From Muscardinus avellanarius (lineage: Eukaryota > Chordata > Mammalia > Rodentia > Gliridae), in assembly GCA_963383645.1 (NCBI GenBank), contig OY726559.1:111083314-111147313 (forward strand): 64,000 bases of DNA. Reading direction: 5' to 3'. A program made the translations under genes and the position numbers. The stretch's first letter is position 1. Each line of letters opens with the position of its first letter. The notes beneath the pieces are model-generated. The model was not told where the DNA came from, made no database searches, and saw only the letters and a list, made by a program, of their open reading frames with translations. This document shows positions 33,894-45,677 of this stretch, in pieces.

Positions 33894-33899
33894 CACGTG
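33894..33899 (-). promoter_or_regulatory. Palindromic E-box CACGTG
   Basis: Located 50 bp upstream of the DUSP23 start codon; the site type bound by MYC/MAX and USF factors. Confidence 0.5.
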
Positions 33900-33930
33900 T
33901 TCACAGGCCCCGCCCCGTGACGGCTCCCTC

Positions 33931-34130
33931 NNNNNNNNNNNNNNNNNNNNNNNNNNNNNNNNNNNNNNNNNNNNNNNNNNNNNNNNNNNNNNNNNNNNNN
34001 NNNNNNNNNNNNNNNNNNNNNNNNNNNNNNNNNNNNNNNNNNNNNNNNNNNNNNNNNNNNNNNNNNNNNNNNNNNNNNNNNNNNNNNNNNNNNNNNNNNN
34101 NNNNNNNNNNNNNNNNNNNNNNNNNNNNNN
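33931..34130. other. Assembly gap of exactly 200 N
   Basis: A placeholder of unknown true size immediately upstream of DUSP23. Part of the promoter and any 5' non-coding exon may be missing. GC-rich sequence on its left side is a common cause of such gaps. Confidence 0.98.
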
Positions 34131-34164
34131 CCTGATACATGGTGCTCAAAAATGGTAAGGAAGA

Positions 34165-34366
34165 GCCAGGCATGGTGGCGCACGCTTGTGATCCCAGCAT
34201 TCAGGAGACTGAGACAGGAGGATCGCAGGTTCACAGCCAGCCTCAGCTACTTAGTGAGGCCCTGTGCAACTCAGTGAGACCCTGTTTCAAAAGAAAGAAT
34301 AAAACATAGGGCTGGGGGTGTAGCTTGGAGTAGAATGCCCCTGGGTTGCAGCCCTACCACAAAACA
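34165..34366 (+). repeat. S1 SINE
   Basis: First element after the gap. Its ID module is shortened to CTTGGAGTAGAATG and the B box reads GGGTTGCAGCCCTA. Confidence 0.88.
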
Positions 34367-34783
34367 ATATAGAGATATCATAAATAGGGTTAATTTTAGA
34401 AGAAAGAGTTACACTACATACAATTGTGGTCTAAACGTGCGCACGTGTGTATGTGTGTGCGCAGCGTTGTGACAGACTGAGGCAGCATGGAGAATCCTTC
34501 TCTGGAATGTGGAAGGAAACCCGCCAGCGTGGTTCTGGCCTGTGTTTTCTGCGTATACCGTGCTGGCGGTAAAGGCCTGCCTATGTGGCCTTTGTATGTA
34601 CGGAGCAACCGGTAATGGCTCAGGACAGGACCGATCAGAACCTCGCCTCTGCCAGTCCGCGCCGTCACTGTTTGAGAACCGACACTGCCTGGTGTCCCTT
34701 AGAAGCCTGTGGGCCTGGGCCACGAGGCTCTGAGCTGGTCCGGGTGTGGCCAGGTCACCTCAGACATTTTAATATAGGTCTTT

Positions 34784-34798
34784 CCACAAGATGGCACT
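34784..34798 (+). promoter_or_regulatory. Weak candidate CTCF site
   Basis: CCACAAGATGGCACT fits the CTCF core except for A at its fifth position. It lies in unique sequence 0.9 kb upstream of the DUSP23 first coding exon. Confidence 0.3.
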
Positions 34799-35012
34799 GA
34801 CAGCTTTTTCTTTTGTGTGTGTGTGTGTGTGTGTGTGTTTGAAAAAATGTGTGATTCGTAGACTGTTACAGGACACTGTTTCTTCTGACACTGCAGGGCC
34901 ACTGAGACTTTCAGCAGGGATGGTGGAGGGGCGGAGGCTGCAGATGTTATCATGATGGGATAGTGGAGGTGGGTGGGGGAGGGGCTGGGATCAGCCTTGG
35001 ATTTCTTTTCTT

Positions 35013-35664
35013 TTTTTTTTTTTTGTTGGTGATACTGGGGGTGGAACCCAGAGGCTTTCTAGCTCCGGGCTATACTCCCAGACCTTTTTTATATTTTATT
35101 TGGAAACAGGGTCTCACTAGTTGCTGAGAGCCTCACTAAGTAGCTGAGGCTGGCTTCAAACCCATGCGGTCCTCCTGTCTCAGCCTCCCAAGCGCAGGCC
35201 TTTGATTTCTGAGAAGCTAGCTGTGATGGTAGTTGGGGCAGCAGGTGGGTAACAGCTGCTTCTGTTACAGAGGCCGTTTACAGGGCTCTGAGTTCAGAGC
35301 CACAGCCCCGCTGGCCCTTTGAATTCCGCCTGCTGGGACCCAAGCAGAGGATCCAGCTAACCTCTTACTTAAAGGATTTTTTTTTTTTTTTTTTCGATAC
35401 TGGGGATGGAACCCAGGGGCATTCTACCTCCGAGCTACACCCCCAGCCCTATTTTTTATTCTTTACTTTGAAACAGGGTCTCACTGAGTTGCAAAGGGCC
35501 TCACTAAGTAGCTGAGGCTGGCTGTGAACCTGCGATCCTCCTGTCTCAGCCTCCCAAGTACTGGGATCACAGGCGTGCACCACCACAGTAGGTACAGTAG
35601 GTATTTCTTTAGCTACTTAGTTGGTGGCAATTTGTCAGGTAGAGAAAGAAAATGTTCCCACATG

Positions 35665-35716
<52 letters not shown>

Positions 35717-36342
35717 GAACTCAGGGGCTTTCAACCTCTGGGCTATACCCCCAGACCTTTTTTTTAATATTTTATTTGGAAACAGGGTCTCACTAAGTTG
35801 CTGAGAGCCTCACTCAGTAGCTGAGGCTGGCTTTGAACCTGTGTGATCCTCCTGTCTCAGCCTCCCAAGTACTGGGATTAAAAGCGTGCGCCACCGCACC
35901 TGGCTTTTACTGCCTGTTTTTAGTTTTAAATTTTTTTTTTTTTTTTGGTGCTGGAAATAAACCCAAGGTCATTTTACCTCTGAGCTACACCCATAGCCCT
36001 ACATTATTTTTATTTTTGGAACGAGAGTCTCTCTGAGTTTGCTGAGAGCCTCGTTAAGTTGTAGAGGCTGTCCTCCGACCTGTGATCCTCCTGACTCAGC
36101 TTCCGAAGTACTGGGATAACAGGCATGTGACCCACCCAGCTGCCTGGTTTTTGTTTTGTTTTGTTTTGGTGGTACTGGGGATGGAACCCTTCTACCTCCG
36201 GGCTACACTCCCAGACCTATTTTTACATTTTTATTTGGAAACAGGGTCTCTTAAGCCAGCGAGGCTGGCTTCGAACCTGTGCGATCCTCCTGTCTCCGCC
36301 TCCCAAGCGCGGGGATTACAAGCGTGCGCCACCATGCCCGGC
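35013..36342 (-). repeat. Five minus-strand SINEs (S2, S1, S2 with (GT)n, old copy, S3)
   Basis: S2 without its B1 head at 35013-35199; S1 at 35378-35585; S2 with a 45-bp (GT)n tract (35668-35714) at 35668-35905; an old copy at 35928-36137; and S3 at 36148-36342. The S3 element carries a target duplication AGCTGCCTG (near 36139 and 36344). Confidence 0.86.
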
Positions 36343-36560
36343 CAGCTGCCTGCTTTTATTACACGGTGCTTCATTAGGAAGAGGAGCCATTCTGTATTTT
36401 CCAGATAAAGCAGGACGCAGGACAAGGAATTTAAGGTTTGCCTGTTGTACGGGCTTCGCAGCGAAAGTCCTGGGTGACTTGAACCTGTAACACTCAGCAA
36501 GGTGCTCTAAAGACCTTGTCTGCAAGCTCTGTTACTGTGAATCTCAAGAACCTCTGGAAA

Positions 36561-36988
36561 GCCCGCGTGGTGGCGCACGCTTGTCATCCCATCACTTGGG
36601 AGGCTGGGATTGGAGGATTGCAGGTTCGCAGCCAGCCTCAGCTACTTAGTGAAGCCCTCCCCAACTTAGTGAGACCTTGTTTCAAAATAAAGAATTAGCT
36701 GGGCGTGGTGGCTCATGCTTGTAATCCCAGCATTTGGGAGGCTGAGACAGGAGGATCTCGGTTCACGGACAGCCTCAGCTACTTACTGAGGTACTTTGCA
36801 ACTCAGCGAGACCCTGTTTCAAAATAAAGAATAAAAAAATAGGGCCAACGGTGTATCTCAGAGGTAGAATGCCCCTGGGTTCCATCCCCAGTACCACCAA
36901 AAAATAAAAAATAAAAATAAATAGGGCTGTTGGGGGGGGTAGCTCGGAGGTAGAATGCCCCTGAGTTCCACGTCCAGTACCACAAAAA
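36561..36988 (+). repeat. Composite SINE B1-B1-dID-dID in one target duplication
   Basis: A B1 monomer (36561-36693), a second S1 B1 (36694-36838) and two ID modules (about 36840-36895 and 36925-36982) lie within a perfect 15-bp duplication AAGAACCTCTGGAAA (36546-36560 and 36989-37003). No other duplication separates the modules. Confidence 0.88.
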
Positions 36989-38139
36989 AAGAACCTCTGG
37001 AAATTTTCTACCACTGGTCCCAGCCTGCAGTACTGGTGGTGGGTAGTCGCATAAAATGCTATTTTGAACCTCTCACCGTCCTCTGGCAATAATGGTCTCT
37101 CTCTTCTTTCTTACCTTGCGTGACTGTCTCTCATCGGCACTCAAAACATATAGGGAAGGGGGAATTTTTGGAAACTTTGCATCTTCTCTGTGGTGCAGAG
37201 ACCTTAGAACTGAAATGGCATTGGATGGTAAATTTACGAGAGACATTTTGCCTAAAGATGACGACCTTTTGGGACGGACACCCCCTTTTGTCTGTGTCTC
37301 TGTGTGCATGTACGAGTGAGTGGTGCACACGCCAGGCTCTCTCCTCAGTGGGCTCTCTCTGTGCGGATACCCACATACCTTTCTCCCCTCTGGCTCCTTG
37401 AAGGTTTAACGAGATTGCTTCTTTACTTTTTAGAGCAAGAATTCCCAGCCCTGGTTTGACGACACCCTGGGGTGTCTTCATTTATCTCAGGGGGTGCCTC
37501 GAAATCGACAAAACAAGATTAATTGAAATTCGTTTTCATTTAAAAATGTAAACAGACATTATATAGTAATTACAGGTACAAGTGTGTGCGTTGAAATCAA
37601 ACTAATAAACGCTTGCTTTACAGAGAAATCAAGAAGATGGGGGCGGGGACGGAAAGCGGTTCATTCTGACTGAATCTTTTCTGATACACCCCTCCCCTCT
37701 TCTTCCTCCCAGGTTGGTATTTCCCTAAATTACTCACGTCTCTCCAATTGGGAGTCAGGGCTGTTGTGATAGAGAGTTCCCAGTATGTAGGTCTATCGTT
37801 TGCACCTACCATGAATTCTGGCTGCTGTAGACCCCCAGGAAACCCGCTTCGATTGACTGTACGTCGGGGCAGGTGACTGGGGTGGGCAGCTGGCGCAGGA
37901 GAGTCTCAAGTCTGTGGGGTTGGGAGCCCTGAGATGGGAGCACCTGGGCTGAGACGTCAACCTCCATTGACCGACCGGAGGATTCTGTAATTGTCTTTCT
38001 AGTAACAAATTGTTCAGGTGGTCAAGCGGTCAGACAGGTCAGCTGCCATCAAGTGCACGCACGCCAGTGGGTCAGCACGGAGGATGCAGCCTTAAGGTAT
38101 AAATGATGAAGGGACTCTGCAAGGGACCCGGAATCTTTG

Positions 38140-38310
38140 AAGCAACAGAGCTGGCGGTGGGTTCAAATCTTGACACTTTCGTTTAAGACAATGTTACCCT
38201 GAATAAATTGCTTTGCACGTGGGTGTCTTTAAGGTGGAGACAGTCATACTACCTACTTCTCGGGGTGGTGAGGATTGAAGGACTTAGGGCGGGGGCTTTG
38301 AGCAGTTGCT
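38140..38310 (+). repeat. MIR element
   Basis: GGTGGGTTCAAATCTTGACA, TGAATAAATTGCTTTGCAC, ACTACCTACTTCTCGGGGTG and GAGGATTGAAGGAC appear in the order of the sense MIR consensus. Confidence 0.72.
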
Positions 38311-39460
38311 TGCAGGGGGAGGAAGCTGAGCACTGGCCGTTGTTATTATCATTATCACAGCGGGCGATATATATTCAGGAGGACTAATTGGTCCTAGGTG
38401 CTTCCAACGGAAGAGCATATATTAATGGCTCCCTCCGGTACCAGAGGATACAGATGATATGCTCAGGAATGCCTCCCGTTGTCCCGTAGATTGGGGTAGG
38501 AACATCGTTCATTAGAACTGCAAAGTCAGGTAGAGGGATAATTGTATAGCATGCAAACGAACAGTAGAGAACAAAAAGCCACCCCATGCAAACTGAGTTC
38601 TCAGCAAATCCCCTTGTTAGCCTTTGATGGGATATTCTGCTGCCTGAGGGAAAATGTGCAAACACACTTGGATTATTAGACTCACACTCGGTAGCAAGGG
38701 AAGCATGTGTCTTTTGGCTCAGAGTTTTATGGCCTACCAATCCTTGAAAGCAAGATATCATTAATCAAATGTGCTCCTCATTACCCACTACTACTGATGA
38801 AAAGCCCCATCCCTTCTAGAGAAATGACTGCCAGCAAGAGAGTCTTTGAGGTCACCAAAATTGCTCCTGATTCTCTTTATTTTAGTGAAACAAACAAACC
38901 AAACAAAACAAAAATATAACTATATCCTTACATGGGAAAGAAGTCAAGTCTAATATTTGATCATAGCAAAACTCAAAGATTGGGTTTGAAATGCCATTAA
39001 TTCTGTTTATTTCTATTTTTTTTTCTCTTGCAAATATATTGGAATCTTCATGACACGATCATTCAGATGTTCAGTTATTTAATATGCAAGCGTTTGCCAA
39101 TTCAAATGGAATTTCTTAAATTATCGTGACCGCAGCAGATAGGTGGGTGATGAGTCTGCCATTTATTTAAAATTCATGGGAACCTAGGGACCTTCAGCTG
39201 GAAGAGATATTTCACTCACAAGAACATGCAAAGTGGATGAGAGAGAGGGAAAATTTTAATGGTTGGCTTTGTTCTGTAGTCTTTTGTATTTCTAAGACTT
39301 TACATTGGTCATCTTGCCCTTCCTGGTCCTTCTGTTTCTAAAATGCTCTGAACCCTCAATCAAGTTAACAAATATACACCAACTTTGCCTAGGAAAACAA
39401 GATGCTGGGTTATACACTGGAGTGCGAATCCAGAAAAAAAAAAAAAAAGCATGAAACTTA

Positions 39461-39720
39461 GCTGGGTGTGGCGCGCATGCCTGTAATCCTAACGTTCGGG
39501 AGGCTGACAGGAGGATTGGGGTTCGTGGACAGCCTCAGCTACTTCGCGGACAGCCTCAGCTACTTAGTGAGGCCCTTTGCAACTCAGTGAGGCCTTGTTT
39601 CAAAAGAAAGGATAAAAAATAGGGCTGGGGGTATAGCTCGGAGGTAGGATGCCACTGAGTGCCATCCCCAATACCACAAAATAAATTAAGAAAGAAAGAA
39701 AGAAACAAAGGAATAAAGAA
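39461..39720 (+). repeat. S1 SINE with internal 29-bp duplication
   Basis: The B1 segment GGACAGCCTCAGCTACTT occurs twice in tandem (about 39526-39545 and 39548-39567), linked by CGC. The tail is (GAAA)n. Confidence 0.88.
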
Positions 39721-40478
39721 GGCAGACAACCAAGCAAGCTGGCAAGCATGTATTTTGGCCTCGTAGTAGATTTTCTGGGTACAGCCCTGATGGGTCGTTC
39801 CGCCTAGCACTCTCAGTACCCACACCCTCCGGTGCTAGGCTCAGCCAGGTAGCTTATTCTGGCTCATATGACCGAAGAAGACATAAACAATTGCGCTGGG
39901 AGCAGAAGTTGGATTAAGTGTGTGCAAAGTGGGGGTTGTCATCCTGCAATCCTGACACTACCACACTATGGAGGACCCCAGAATTAAAGACCCCATGGAA
40001 AGAGGGGTCAGCTAAGCCCAGCCCTTAAGGGCCCCCGGAGAGAGGCAGCTGGCCAGCCATCCCAGGCTGAGGGTGGGAGAAGGACTCAGGAACTCACAGA
40101 ACCGAGGAGTAAATTGTTGACACGCCATTACATTTCTAGGATACATATATGTACAGAAATAGCAGATGGAGTTAAAAATTGATCCCTAGAAGCAGCGTGT
40201 GGGCGCAGCAAAAATCTGAGCGTTCGCATCAGCGTTAGCATCAGGGCTGGGCGGCTGGCAGAGGCATCTGGGAGGCGGGAGGTAGAGCTAGAGCAGAGCC
40301 CGGCGACCTGGGAGGGACCTGGGAGGGATGCTCAGGGGCAAATCACCGCTCTATAGTGGAATAACCGGCAACACGGTCATCTCTAGACACTGGGCTGCTG
40401 GGAGAGCCACTGTGTGAGCCGATGGGTTTGGCTTCGAGAGATTTAAGGGATCAGTTAGCTTTTAAAAATCTATTAGAG

Positions 40479-40680
40479 CTGGGCGTGATGGTGCACGCTT
40501 GTTAGCCCAGTGCTTGGGAGGCTGAGACAGGAGGATCATGGTTCGTGGCCAGACTCAGCTACTTACTGAGGTCCTTTGCAACTCATTGAGACCCTGTTTC
40601 AAAATAAAGGATAAAAAATAGGGCTGGGGTTATAGCTTGGAGGTAGAATGCCCCTGGGTTCCATCCCTAGTACCAATAAT

Positions 40681-40727
<47 letters not shown>

Positions 40728-40776
40728 GGCTGGGGGTGTAGCTTGGAGGTAGAATGCCTCTGGGTTCCATCCCTAG

Positions 40777-40823
<47 letters not shown>

Positions 40824-40879
40824 AATGGCTGGGGGTGTAGCTTGGAGGTGGAATGCCTCTGGGTTCCATCCCTAGTACC

Positions 40880-40922
<43 letters not shown>

Positions 40923-40972
40923 GTCTGGGGGTGTAGCTTGGAGGTGGAATGCCCCTGGGTTCCATCCCCAGT

Positions 40973-41017
<45 letters not shown>
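40479..41017 (+). repeat. B1 with four dID modules and four different microsatellites
   Basis: An S1 B1 is followed by four ID modules whose tails are successively (AAT)n, (ACT)n, (AAT)n and (AC)n. The second, third and fourth modules share CTTGGAGGTRGAATGC. The entire 539-bp unit sits in a perfect 10-bp duplication TCTATTAGAG (40469-40478 and 41018-41027). Confidence 0.92.
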
Positions 41018-41020
<3 letters not shown>

Positions 41021-41256
41021 ATTAGAGTACAGACTAGACAAGACAAGACAAGAGACAGAATAAAGAAAAGAAGGGCTCCATTTTCAATCAGAATTTAAAG
41101 CAAGTGTGAAGGATGCAGGATGCGCTAGGTTGGGAAATGAAACTGCTTCACTTTTCCAATCTCTATGACTGGCGAAGGATTCTCCAAGTCAGACTTACAG
41201 TTAGGGTACAAGTCAGGTGATAGGTGTGGCAACAGACTTTTCTAAGACCTCAGAAG

Positions 41257-41258
<2 letters not shown>

Positions 41259-41297
<39 letters not shown>

Positions 41298-41677
41298 TAT
41301 TGAGTCCCCAGTCCTATTTTTTTATTTCCTTTCTATTTTGAAACAAGGACTCCCTAAGTTGCAAAAGGCCTCACAAAATTGCTGATGCTGGCCCCAAACC
41401 TGTGATCTTCCTGTCTGGATTGCAAGTATGTGCCACCATGCCTGACTCCCAGAAGGATTTTTTTTTTTTTTTTTGGTGTACTGGGGACGGAACCCAGGGT
41501 CATTCTACCTCCGAGCTACACCCCCAGTCCTATTTTTTATTCTTTATTTTGAAACAGGGTCTCACTGATTTGCAAAGAGCCTCACTAAGTAGATGAGGCT
41601 GGCTTCGAACCTGCACAATCCTCCTGTCTCAGCCTCCCAAACGCTGGGATGACAAGTGTGCGCCACCACGCCCGGCT
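41259..41677 (-). repeat. (GT)n with old SINE fragment, then a young S1 SINE
   Basis: (GT)n at 41259-41294 and an old fragment at 41297-41446. The S1 copy (41461-41677) has a perfect 14-bp target duplication TCCCAGAAGGATTT (41447-41460 and 41678-41691), so S1 was also recently active. Confidence 0.92.
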
Positions 41678-41819
41678 TCCCAGAAGGATTTAAGATGGTG
41701 TCTACTAAACTCTCTCAGCTGCACAACAGGGATTCTTAAGACTTGGAAGGGCGTTTTCCCATAGTGTGTTGACATATGGGCAAAGTGTGGGCCAGTTTCA
41801 AAAATAACTGTGGGTGTAG

Positions 41820-41822
41820 CTT

Positions 41823-41861
<39 letters not shown>

Positions 41862-41878
41862 TTTGTTTGTTTGTTTTA
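41820..41878 (+). repeat. (TTTA)n(TTTG)n microsatellite
   Basis: About 11 TTTA units followed by three TTTG units. It has no SINE body attached on either side. Confidence 0.95.
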
Positions 41879-42027
41879 AAGCGAAGTAGACTACAACCTG
41901 CTATGTAGGAAGCCCACACGTTTATAAGGGAATCGGACCAATTTAGACTAAATGATGCACCAGAGAGATGAACTTGAAATAGAGACAGGAGGGAGCTGAG
42001 AGAATTGCTTAACTACAAACATAGGCC

Positions 42028-42234
42028 TTTTTTTTTTTGTACTGGGGATGGAACCCAGGGGCATTCTACCTCTGAGCTACACCCCCAGCCCTATTTTTTT
42101 AGTCTTTATTTTCAAACAGGGTCTCACTGAGTTATAAAGGGCCTCACTAAGTAGTTGAGGCTGTCCGCAAACCATGATCCTCCCGTCTCAGCTTCTTGGA
42201 TGCTGGAATGACAAGTGTGCGCCACCATTCCCGG
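42028..42234 (-). repeat. S1 SINE
   Basis: Full-length minus copy; its B1 head ends CATTCCCGG rather than CACGCCCGG. Confidence 0.9.
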
Positions 42235-42947
42235 TGACATTTTCTCTCGACAGCTTTGTGTAAAGATGGAAGGCTGATTGGAGAGTAGGGTGTGAGTGAG
42301 AGGGTCTCAGAGCTGCCCGTAAAGGTGCAGAATGATGGAGAAACCTCTGATGGACCTGTGCCAATGGAATGGCAATGAACTACGACACAGGAAGACCCGG
42401 TGCGGATTTGAGTTCTGTAAGTTAATTTGAGGCCAGAGACCCAACTCTGCAGAGTCTGTGTTTCTGTGCTTACAAGACAGAGATTGCGCTATCTTATGAG
42501 ATTAACTGAGCGAACACGTGTGGGGATAGATGCGATGCTGTCGTGACCGTAGGCATTGATTTCTGCCTGAGTATGCTCTGTTCACCATGAAACATTTTGT
42601 GGAGTCGTCTGCTTGGACCTGGGTCTTGAGGATGCACAGAACAGCAACTTCAGGGTCAGGAAAGCGGGGTCCATGATCATAGGGTCAGGGACCTATAAAT
42701 GGGCTCCGGGGTCAGGGCAGAAATTGTGAGTTGACTGGAGCCTTCTCACCTATGTTTGCATGAGTCTTTGCAATATCTTGTGTCCTCTCCCTCTTAGTCT
42801 TCGGAATATTCTTCCTTTCTCATTTGTCAGAATACTTTGTTCTCCACCCCACTTCCTTGCAGTCCTGCTGAGGAATCTTCTCGTCTTATAAATATCTGTT
42901 AGAGTACACATTCCATTCAGAAGTAGAGGCAGAACTATCTCGCTGGC

Positions 42948-43350
42948 TGTGATGGCTGGACCCAGGATATTCCCCAAAAGCTCAAGTTGAAGATTTGGTC
43001 TCCAGTGTAGACGTGGACTTTTGAGAAGGGACTGGATCATACAGGCTTGGATCTCATTAGTGGGTGAATCTATTGATGGATGAATGAACTACTTGGAGGT
43101 GGTGCAGACAGTTAGGGCATGGTTGGAGGAAGTAGGTCCTGGGCGTGTGCCCGTGGGGACGACGTCTTATCGGGGACCCCTTTCTGCCCCCACCTCTCAC
43201 CTGGTAAGAGCTGAGCAGCTTTCCTTCCATTATGATATTCTGCACAGGTTGACCATGAACAGAAACCTATGTAACCGTGAGCCCAAAGAAATATTTCTTT
43301 AAGTTGTTGTTGTCGGGTGTTTGGGTCATAGCGATGCGTAATCCAAGACA
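42948..43350 (+). mobile_element. MaLR-type solo LTR
   Basis: A 403-bp element begins TGTGATGGCTGGACCC and ends near GCGTAATCCAAGACA. Within it are a lesion-rich 'CCATTATGATATTCTGC' segment and the terminal TTTAAGTTGTTGTTGTCGGG ... GGGTCATAGCGATG typical of MaLR LTR 3' ends. No internal region follows. It is related to the antisense copy at 3205-3558. Confidence 0.65.
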
Positions 43351-44113
43351 TAGAAAGGAAGGTATCCCTTTTGCGAGAAATGGTGATCTTAACTTATTCA
43401 GCCCCGGTGTCGGCAACATGGACAAACGCAACATGTTTTTTTCCTTTTCACGCAGATGGAATGATCTCAAAAGAGCAAGCAGAAGGTACAGTTGAGCACT
43501 GCACCCAGGACATTTCTGGACCAGCTGCCAGAGGGGCTTGTGGCCCTTCCAGCTGGAAGGGCACCAGGGCTGCCGATGAAGCCCCGCTCTGCTCTGTGCA
43601 CACTTGACCTGTACTTACCTCCTAGACTGTTTGTAATCGCAAGGGATGATCCCTGCCGTGCGTCAGGAAAACTGTTCACCAACCTTGAAATATAAAATGA
43701 TGGAAGAAGTAGAAGAAAAGTTGGAGACCTTCCAGGACAGAGAATACAAAAATTTCCTTGGGCGACTCTTTTTTACAGAGGGATTTGGGAAGCGAATTCA
43801 TTCATTATTGGGGTTCTCAGAATGTGGGGACCCTGTCCTTGCGGATTTTCTGGTTGATTTGGGGATGAAAGTCTCTGGTTTCCTTCTTTTTGGTTTGTTA
43901 CTAATTTTCTATTTGTTAATGATTTCAATGAATCAGGCACTTGATGAGTACGACCTGCATTCCGTCTTCAGGAACCTCCCAAGATTCCTCACTGCTCGTG
44001 CTCTGATAACGTTGGGAGCTGATTTGTTTACACTTGATATTTTTGTCTCTTTAAACTCCCTGGTCTCTTGCCTCTTTAAAGGGACAGCATTACTCTATCA
44101 AGTCATAATAATC

Positions 44114-44325
44114 ATTTTGGTGGACTCTTTTTTTTTTTTTTTTTTTCTTTGTACTGGGGATTGGAGCCAGAGGCATTCTATCTCTGAGCTACACCTCCGG
44201 CCCGTTTTATTTTCTATTTTGAAACAGGGTCTCCCCAAAGTTGTTGAGGTTAGTCTCGAACCTGCGATCCTCCTGTCGCAGCCTCCCAAGGACTGGGATT
44301 CCAGACATGTACCACCTGCTTGGCT
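44114..44325 (-). repeat. Old B1-dID SINE
   Basis: The ID module appears as TACTGGGGATTGGAGCCAGA and the B1 core as CTCCCAAGGACTGGGATTCC. Diverged and short of the B1 head. Confidence 0.82.
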
Positions 44326-44590
44326 CCTATAAGAGTGACTGGTCTTACTTTGGTCTTGGTACATAAACACGAGCAACGAACTGGTGTCTCATCAGGGCTT
44401 GTCAGGAAACAGCCCGTGCGAACTGAATAATTCAATAAAAGGAACTCTATACAAAGGTATCCACAGGATGAGAAATCCCCGCAAGGGATGGATGGTGTGG
44501 TACCTTGGGCAAGAAGGAACTGTAGCTCAGGACTGGATGGATCAAAGGAAGGGAGGACCACCGGGATCAGAGAATAAAACTCTGTGAGCA

Positions 44591-44677
44591 ATTCCTTAGC
44601 CGAAGTCTAATTCACCAGGCTTTGAAAAATAACAATGCCAGTCTTTAAAATATTCAATTAGACTTTGGCTAAGGAAT
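44591..44677. repeat. 22-bp inverted repeat (hairpin) with 43-nt loop
   Basis: Left arm 44591-44612 and right arm 44656-44677 are reverse complements except for one position. In plus-strand RNA that position is a G-U pair, so all 22 positions would pair. It does not belong to any SINE or LTR recognised here. Confidence 0.9.
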
Positions 44678-45677
44678 GCAGTTAAGGCCTGGTGCCCGGG
44701 TGGAGAGGAAGCTGGAGGGCTCCCCTCTATCTTCCTGGTTTCCCCTCCTCTAAACTCCAACTGGTGCCTCCCACTGAGAGGGGGGAGGATGGTGGGAGGG
44801 GGAGAGATTCATTGCACCAGAATGCAAGACCTGAGAGTTAATGCTCCTGTGCTCTTTGAACTTAGACAGCAGGGAGATTTCCTGGGCATGGATAAAAAAC
44901 TGTGTTTAAAAAACTGAACCGTGCTCTGCCTCTGCTTCCTCCGATTCTTCTTTTTTTAATTTGTATCTTAATGATGCGAAGCAATCCAGGCATGATCTCA
45001 CCGCACGGACCTCCCCCCCCCCCCCCAGGATGAGAAGCAAAGAAACAACCGTTCTTCGCGCTGGCGGTAGAATTTTATTGTCACTAACCAGAAATGGCCT
45101 CTTAATCTTACTGGAAAAGTAGAGTGGCTTGAATTCAAATTTTCTAAATCCCCAACTGTCAGTTTTGGCAGATAGTAGTATCTGAAGTTTAATTAGCTTT
45201 TGTGCCTAATAGTGATGTACGGCCCCCGAACTCTTCCAGCTACTTTAGGGGGCACATTTTACAACCATTTTCCCTGGGTAGTTTCACTAGAAAAAGAAGC
45301 TGCTTGAAAACAGACCTTTTTTTGGGTGCATTATTGACATCTGTTTGCTTTTTTCTGGGGCCTGTGAGATTCTTAAAATCTATTTCAATTTTTTTTTTCC
45401 AGGTACAGAGCATATAGCAGTCATACCTTTCTCAGTAAATGCTGATTGAGTGGAAGTGTGGGGAATGAATTTTGTAGCTTTGATTTTATCTTTCTCACAG
45501 CAGTTTTTTTAGGAAACAGGGTTTTTTTTTGTTTTTTGTTTGTTTTATTTTGCTTTTTTAGGAAACTGTCTGAACTGCTTTGGACGTCTGCTAAAAACCT
45601 CCAACTCTCCACATGGTACCCTTTTGGGTCTTGGTTAGGGGCCCTTGCTTTCTTAAGAGGAGGTAAACCTACCCCCT

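Larger units (their letters stand above)
33440..33930 (-). promoter_or_regulatory. DUSP23: DUSP23 CpG island and promoter region
   Basis: GC-rich and CpG-dense sequence covers the first coding exon and its upstream flank, then stops at the assembly gap. Upstream of the ATG lie an E-box CACGTG (33894-33899) and a GC box CCCCGCCCC (about 33908-33916). No TATA box is visible, as expected for a broadly expressed CpG-island gene. Confidence 0.75.

Noticed and set aside
33458..34234. Long minus-strand frame joining DUSP23 coding sequence to sequence across the N gap
   Set aside because: The frame is open only because N bases carry no stops. The real start is the ATG at 33844, fixed by family alignment.
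38384..38761. 125-codon minus-strand frame with a hydrophobic segment
   Set aside because: I considered an olfactory-receptor or other membrane-gene relic because such genes are near this region in other mammals, but no diagnostic motif is present.
43646..44332. 228-codon plus-strand frame with hydrophobic stretches
   Set aside because: No domain I recognise, no splice or conservation evidence, and its last third runs into an antisense SINE. A chance frame in unique sequence is the simplest reading.
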